Source of the DNA: Clostridium sp. CAG:354_28_25
GTDB taxonomy: Bacteria; Bacillota; Clostridia; TANB77; CAG-508
Length of the DNA stretch: 51,035 nucleotides
Assembly: GCA_001915925.1 (NCBI GenBank)
Contig: MNRL01000013.1
Coordinates: 1 to 51,035 of the forward strand
Direction of reading: 5' to 3'
Shown: positions 48,173-51,035 of the stretch, piece after piece
Numbering within the stretch: the first letter of the stretch is position 1
Layout: the number at the start of each line of letters is the position of its first letter
The notes under the pieces: generated by a model
What the model was told of the DNA's origin: nothing
What the model saw: only the letters and a program-made list of their open reading frames with translations
Databases searched by the model: none
Program-made: the position numbers and the translations under genes

Positions 48173-48622
48173 ATGGAAGAATTAATTAATAATATTAAAG
48201 AAAATGTAAAGATAAATATAAATGGAAAAGATTATATTGTAAAAACTAAGACTTTATATGGTATCGAAGAAGATGAAGACGCTTATTATTATAAATGTAT
48301 TCTAAATACAGGAGATACATTGGTTATAATTCCAGATGATGATTTGATATATATAGGTAAAGAAATTGAAAATTTAAAATTTAGAAGGCCAGAAGAAAGT
48401 GTTTTATTTTATAACGAAAATTTATTTGTTAAAGTTGGAGATGGAAATCAATTTATTAAAAATATAGAATTTGGCACGGGTATCGAAGAAAAATGCATTT
48501 TCGAAGACTTTGTAAGCCAAGATCAAATAATAAGTTTAGGCTACTTGCCAGATGAAGAAAGAAGAGCAGATATTTTAGCAGATATAATTGATATTAAAAA
48601 TATAAAGGTTGTTAAGGAGTAA
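48173..48622 (+). CDS. Unknown small protein
   Basis: 149 residues, acidic, no membrane segment. Beta-rich first half (KININGKDYIVKTKTLYG, YYYKCILNTGDTLVIIPDDD) and a helical C-terminus (EERRADILADIIDIKNI). A central VKVGDGNQFIKNIEFGTG segment. I do not recognise a family. It lies 3 bases ahead of the HAD gene, so the two are probably one transcript. Confidence 0.65.
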   Translation: MEELINNIKENVKININGKDYIVKTKTLYGIEEDEDAYYYKCILNTGDTLVIIPDDDLIYIGKEIENLKFRRPEESVLFYNENLFVKVGDGNQFIKNIEFGTGIEEKCIFEDFVSQDQIISLGYLPDEERRADILADIIDIKNIKVVKE

Positions 48623-48625
48623 CAT

Positions 48626-49351
48626 ATGTTTAAAAATAAAAAAGTTGTTATATTCGATTTAGACGGAACACTTATAGATTCTATGGGAATATGGAATAGA
48701 GCAGATGAAAGTTTAATTAAAAAATTTACTAATAAAACAGTAGAAGAATTTTTTAATGATAATAATATAAATGCAAAGGATATAGGACAATTAAGAGATA
48801 GGTTGCTTGCAGAATTTAAAAGTGAAGATATTTATGTACAATATTGTGCATGGTTAAAAGAAAGATTTAACACAAATATGCCAGCAGAAGAAATTTTAAA
48901 AGTAAGATGGGACTTTGCAAATGAATTATTACAAAAAGAAGTGGATTACAAGGAAGATGCAGATGTTTTACTAAAAAAATTAAAACAAAACGGATACACT
49001 TTAGCACTAGCTACAACAACGCCAAAAGCAAGACTAGATTTATATAGAAAAAAATTAAAGAAGGTAAATATTGATGAAATATTCTCTATTATTTTAACCA
49101 AAGAAGATGTTATACATAAAAAGCCAGATCCAGAAATATATAAAAAGATAATAGAAAAATTAGATATTAAACCAGAGGAATGCATAGTTATAGAAGATGC
49201 ATTAATTGGCATACAATCAGCTAAAAATGCAGGCCTAGAAGTTATTAATATGTATGACAAATATGCAGATGCAGATAGAGAAGAAATATACAAACTAGCT
49301 GATTATAAAGTACAAAATTATAGGGAATTAATAAATATATTAGATAGATAG
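48626..49351 (+). CDS. HAD-IA hydrolase (beta-phosphoglucomutase/phosphatase-like)
   Basis: 241 residues. IFDLDGTLIDSMGIWNRAD (motif I), LATTTPKARLDLY (motif II), KKPDPEIYKKI (motif III Lys) and CIVIEDALIGIQSAKNAGL (motif IV). Helical cap between motifs I and II. Sugar phosphate or phosphoglycolate-type substrates are usual for the class; the substrate here is unknown. Confidence 0.92.
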   Translation: MFKNKKVVIFDLDGTLIDSMGIWNRADESLIKKFTNKTVEEFFNDNNINAKDIGQLRDRLLAEFKSEDIYVQYCAWLKERFNTNMPAEEILKVRWDFANELLQKEVDYKEDADVLLKKLKQNGYTLALATTTPKARLDLYRKKLKKVNIDEIFSIILTKEDVIHKKPDPEIYKKIIEKLDIKPEECIVIEDALIGIQSAKNAGLEVINMYDKYADADREEIYKLADYKVQNYRELINILDR

Positions 49352-49393
49352 GGATTATGTAGCACAAAAATAAACACGAAAGGAGAAAAAATT

Positions 49394-49966
49394 ATGTTCA
49401 AACTAGTTTCACCAACACTAGAATACAAAGAAAAAGCAATAGATTTTATAAACGAATTTTATGAGTATAAATCAGATATAAACGGAGTAGGAGGCTTATA
49501 CAGATATTTAGATGATTATGAAGGTTGGCTAGAAAAACTAGAAAATGATAAAAAACAACCTGTAACAGAGGAAAGAGTACCAGCAGAAACTTTCTTCTTG
49601 GTAAGGGAAGAAGATGATAAAATAGTTGGAATGATTAATATTCGTCTAGCTTTAAATGAAAAATTTAAAAAAATAAATGGTAATATAGGATATAGTATAA
49701 GGCCAACAGAAAGAGGAAAGGGATATAATAATATAAATCTATATTTAGGACTAAAAAAATGTAAAGAATATGGAATAAAAGATGTTTTATTAACTGTAGA
49801 TAAAGACAACCTTCCTTCTAAAAAAACAATTCTAAGATTTAGTCCAAGATATGAAAGTGAATATTTTGATGAAGATAATCATAATTGTATAATTCAATTA
49901 TATTGGATAAATGTAGAAGATGGAATTAAATTATGGGAGAAATCATTAGAAGAGGAAGAAAGATAA
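49394..49966 (+). CDS. GNAT family N-acetyltransferase
   Basis: 190 residues. FFLVREEDDKIVGMINIRLA, NIGYSIRPTERGKGYNNINL (acetyl-CoA loop ERGKGY) and LLTVDKDNLPSKKTILRF form the GNAT core; C-terminal YFDEDNHNCIIQLYWI matches a common Firmicute subgroup. Substrate unknown. Confidence 0.88.
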   Translation: MFKLVSPTLEYKEKAIDFINEFYEYKSDINGVGGLYRYLDDYEGWLEKLENDKKQPVTEERVPAETFFLVREEDDKIVGMINIRLALNEKFKKINGNIGYSIRPTERGKGYNNINLYLGLKKCKEYGIKDVLLTVDKDNLPSKKTILRFSPRYESEYFDEDNHNCIIQLYWINVEDGIKLWEKSLEEEER

Positions 49967-50049
49967 AAAGAGATAGTCTTAAAAAATATAAATAGAGCAA
50001 TTCAGTAAAAACTTCTAATTTATATACAATAGAAAAAGGAGTAGATAAT

Positions 50050-50925
50050 ATGATAGACTTACATATGCATACAGTTTATTCGGATGGAGATAAAACTGTT
50101 GAAGAAATATTAAAACAATGTGAAGAAAAACATTTAGAATATATATCAATTACAGATCATAATAATTGTATGCAGTACAAAGATGAAGCTTTTAGTAAAA
50201 ATATTTTTTCGGGAAAAGTTATAAAAGGAGCAGAATTACAAGGTCATGTATTAAATAAAAATATTGAAGTATTAGCATATGATTATGATATTGATATTTT
50301 AAATACATGGATACAAAAACACTTTTCAGAAGAAAAAGCAAGAGAAAGACGAAATAACCAAAAGGAAAGATTTTATAAAATATGTGACAAGAATGGTTTA
50401 AGATATAATAGAGACAATATAGTTTTTTCTGAAAATCCTACAGCTTTTGTGGAACGTCCAATATATATGGAAATTATAAAATATAAAGACAATCGTAAAA
50501 AATTAGGTGAATATGCTAATAAATTTGGACTATTTTTTAGAAAGGAATTAACAAATTCAGAAAGTTCATATTATATGAACTATGAGTTAGATTATCCTTC
50601 TTATGAAGAAATAATAGATAATATTCACAATGCTGGTGGAAAAGCATTTTTAGCACATCCATTTGAATACAAGTTTGAAAACACAATACAATTTATAGAT
50701 GAAATAAGGAAAATAAGAGAATTAGACGGAATAGAATGTTATCATCCATCAGCAGAAGAAGAAAATAGAATAAATATTTTAAAGAAATATGCCAATAAAA
50801 ATAATTTATATATTAGTGGTGGAAGTGATTATCACGGGGAACCAAAACCAGATATAGAAATAGGTATAGGAAGAGGAAGTTTACAAATTACTAAAGATAT
50901 TATAGAGCAATGGCATAGAGATTAA
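50050..50925 (+). CDS. PHP-domain phosphoesterase
   Basis: 291 residues. Metal ligands of the PHP fold: DLHMHTVYSDGDKT (HxH and Asp), ISITDHNNC (DH), AFLAHPFEY (His) and GGSDYHGEPKP (DxH). Similar to TrpH/YciV-type 5'-3' exoribonuclease or nucleotide phosphatase proteins, but the helical insert (about 90-180) differs, so the substrate is open. Last gene of the window. Confidence 0.88.
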   Translation: MIDLHMHTVYSDGDKTVEEILKQCEEKHLEYISITDHNNCMQYKDEAFSKNIFSGKVIKGAELQGHVLNKNIEVLAYDYDIDILNTWIQKHFSEEKARERRNNQKERFYKICDKNGLRYNRDNIVFSENPTAFVERPIYMEIIKYKDNRKKLGEYANKFGLFFRKELTNSESSYYMNYELDYPSYEEIIDNIHNAGGKAFLAHPFEYKFENTIQFIDEIRKIRELDGIECYHPSAEEENRINILKKYANKNNLYISGGSDYHGEPKPDIEIGIGRGSLQITKDIIEQWHRD

Positions 50926-50937
50926 TAAGGACCAATC

Positions 50938-50993
50938 GGGATTTAGGGACGTTCTGGAGTGCGGAACTTTTTTACCACAGGTGTCCCTATTTG
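50938..50993 (+). repeat. REP-like element, copy H (forward, long form)
   Basis: GGGATTTAGGGACGTTCTGG then a centre containing GTGCGGAAC and TTTTTTACCACAG, closing with GTGTCCCTATTT. The longest copy; it may represent the full-length parent of the shorter palindromes. The remaining bases to 51035 show no gene. Confidence 0.75.
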
Positions 50994-51035
50994 AAAATAA
51001 ACATTTTTTGAAAGATTAACTAACTAGTTTGGTTA

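Overview
The window is strongly AT-rich chromosomal DNA from a low-G+C Gram-positive bacterium, most likely a Clostridia-class anaerobe. The evidence is the gene content and order (yicC-remA-rpoZ-gmk-priA-def-fmt, asp23-amaP-DUF2273-nusB-xseA-xseB, fhs, a SleB-type cortex hydrolase, yqeG, efp), the AGGAGG-type ribosome sites and the TTGACA/TATAAT promoters. Species cannot be named from the sequence alone. Nearly all genes are on the + strand; exceptions are a small orphan gene at 7.1-7.5 kb, an M23 peptidase and tRNA-Trp at 36.4-37.1 kb, and a broken gene at 39.2-39.5 kb.

Layout. 0-7 kb holds accessory and redox genes: a DUF2974-type hydrolase, a flavodoxin, a nitroreductase, a GNAT, a Cys-rich membrane protein, and a DUF362 protein behind a MerR-type promoter. 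7.1-13.5 kb is a Bce-type antimicrobial-peptide sensing and detoxification module (response regulator, intramembrane-sensing kinase, ABC ATPase, FtsX-like permease). It is interrupted between kinase and transporter by two small unknown genes, and a perfect 12-4-12 inverted repeat matching a BceR-type site lies ahead of the transporter. 13.5-18.9 kb holds a GT51 glycosyltransferase, a glucoamylase-family protein, a pentapeptide protein, Dabb and DUF4186 proteins and an Lsa-type ABC-F protein. 19-36.3 kb is core housekeeping: rRNA modification, transcription, replication restart, formylmethionine metabolism, alkaline-shock membrane proteins, exonuclease VII, one-carbon metabolism, cortex hydrolysis, a prepilin-type peptidase, an M24 peptidase and EF-P. 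36.3-39.5 kb holds an M23 peptidase, tRNA-Trp, tmRNA, and a radical SAM/SPASM enzyme translationally coupled to a small membrane protein whose frame is broken at a run of ten A. 39.7-50.9 kb holds RlmD-family methyltransferase, Lgt, HAD phosphatases, GNATs, a GNAT-phosphotransferase fusion, an HD-type alarmone-hydrolase-like protein, a Nudix protein and a PHP protein.

Cross-cutting patterns. (1) A family of palindromic intergenic repeats with core GGGATTT(g/a)GGGACG(g/t)TCC occurs at eight places. Several are arranged as inverted pairs around one gene, and several touch or supply a stop codon. (2) Three single-gene units (1.6-2.0, 7.1-7.5 and 9.5-9.9 kb) have visibly higher G+C than their neighbours and end in strong GC-rich terminators; two also have textbook promoters. 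They look like separately acquired cassettes, and one splits the Bce module. (3) Two adjacent reading frames at 38.8-39.5 kb are frameshifted, either decay, sequencing error or, for the first, slippage on poly-A.

The best candidates for something undescribed are the radical SAM/small membrane protein pair, the cassette-like orphan genes, and the unknown protein 10076-10453, which has a Bce-like half site at its promoter.
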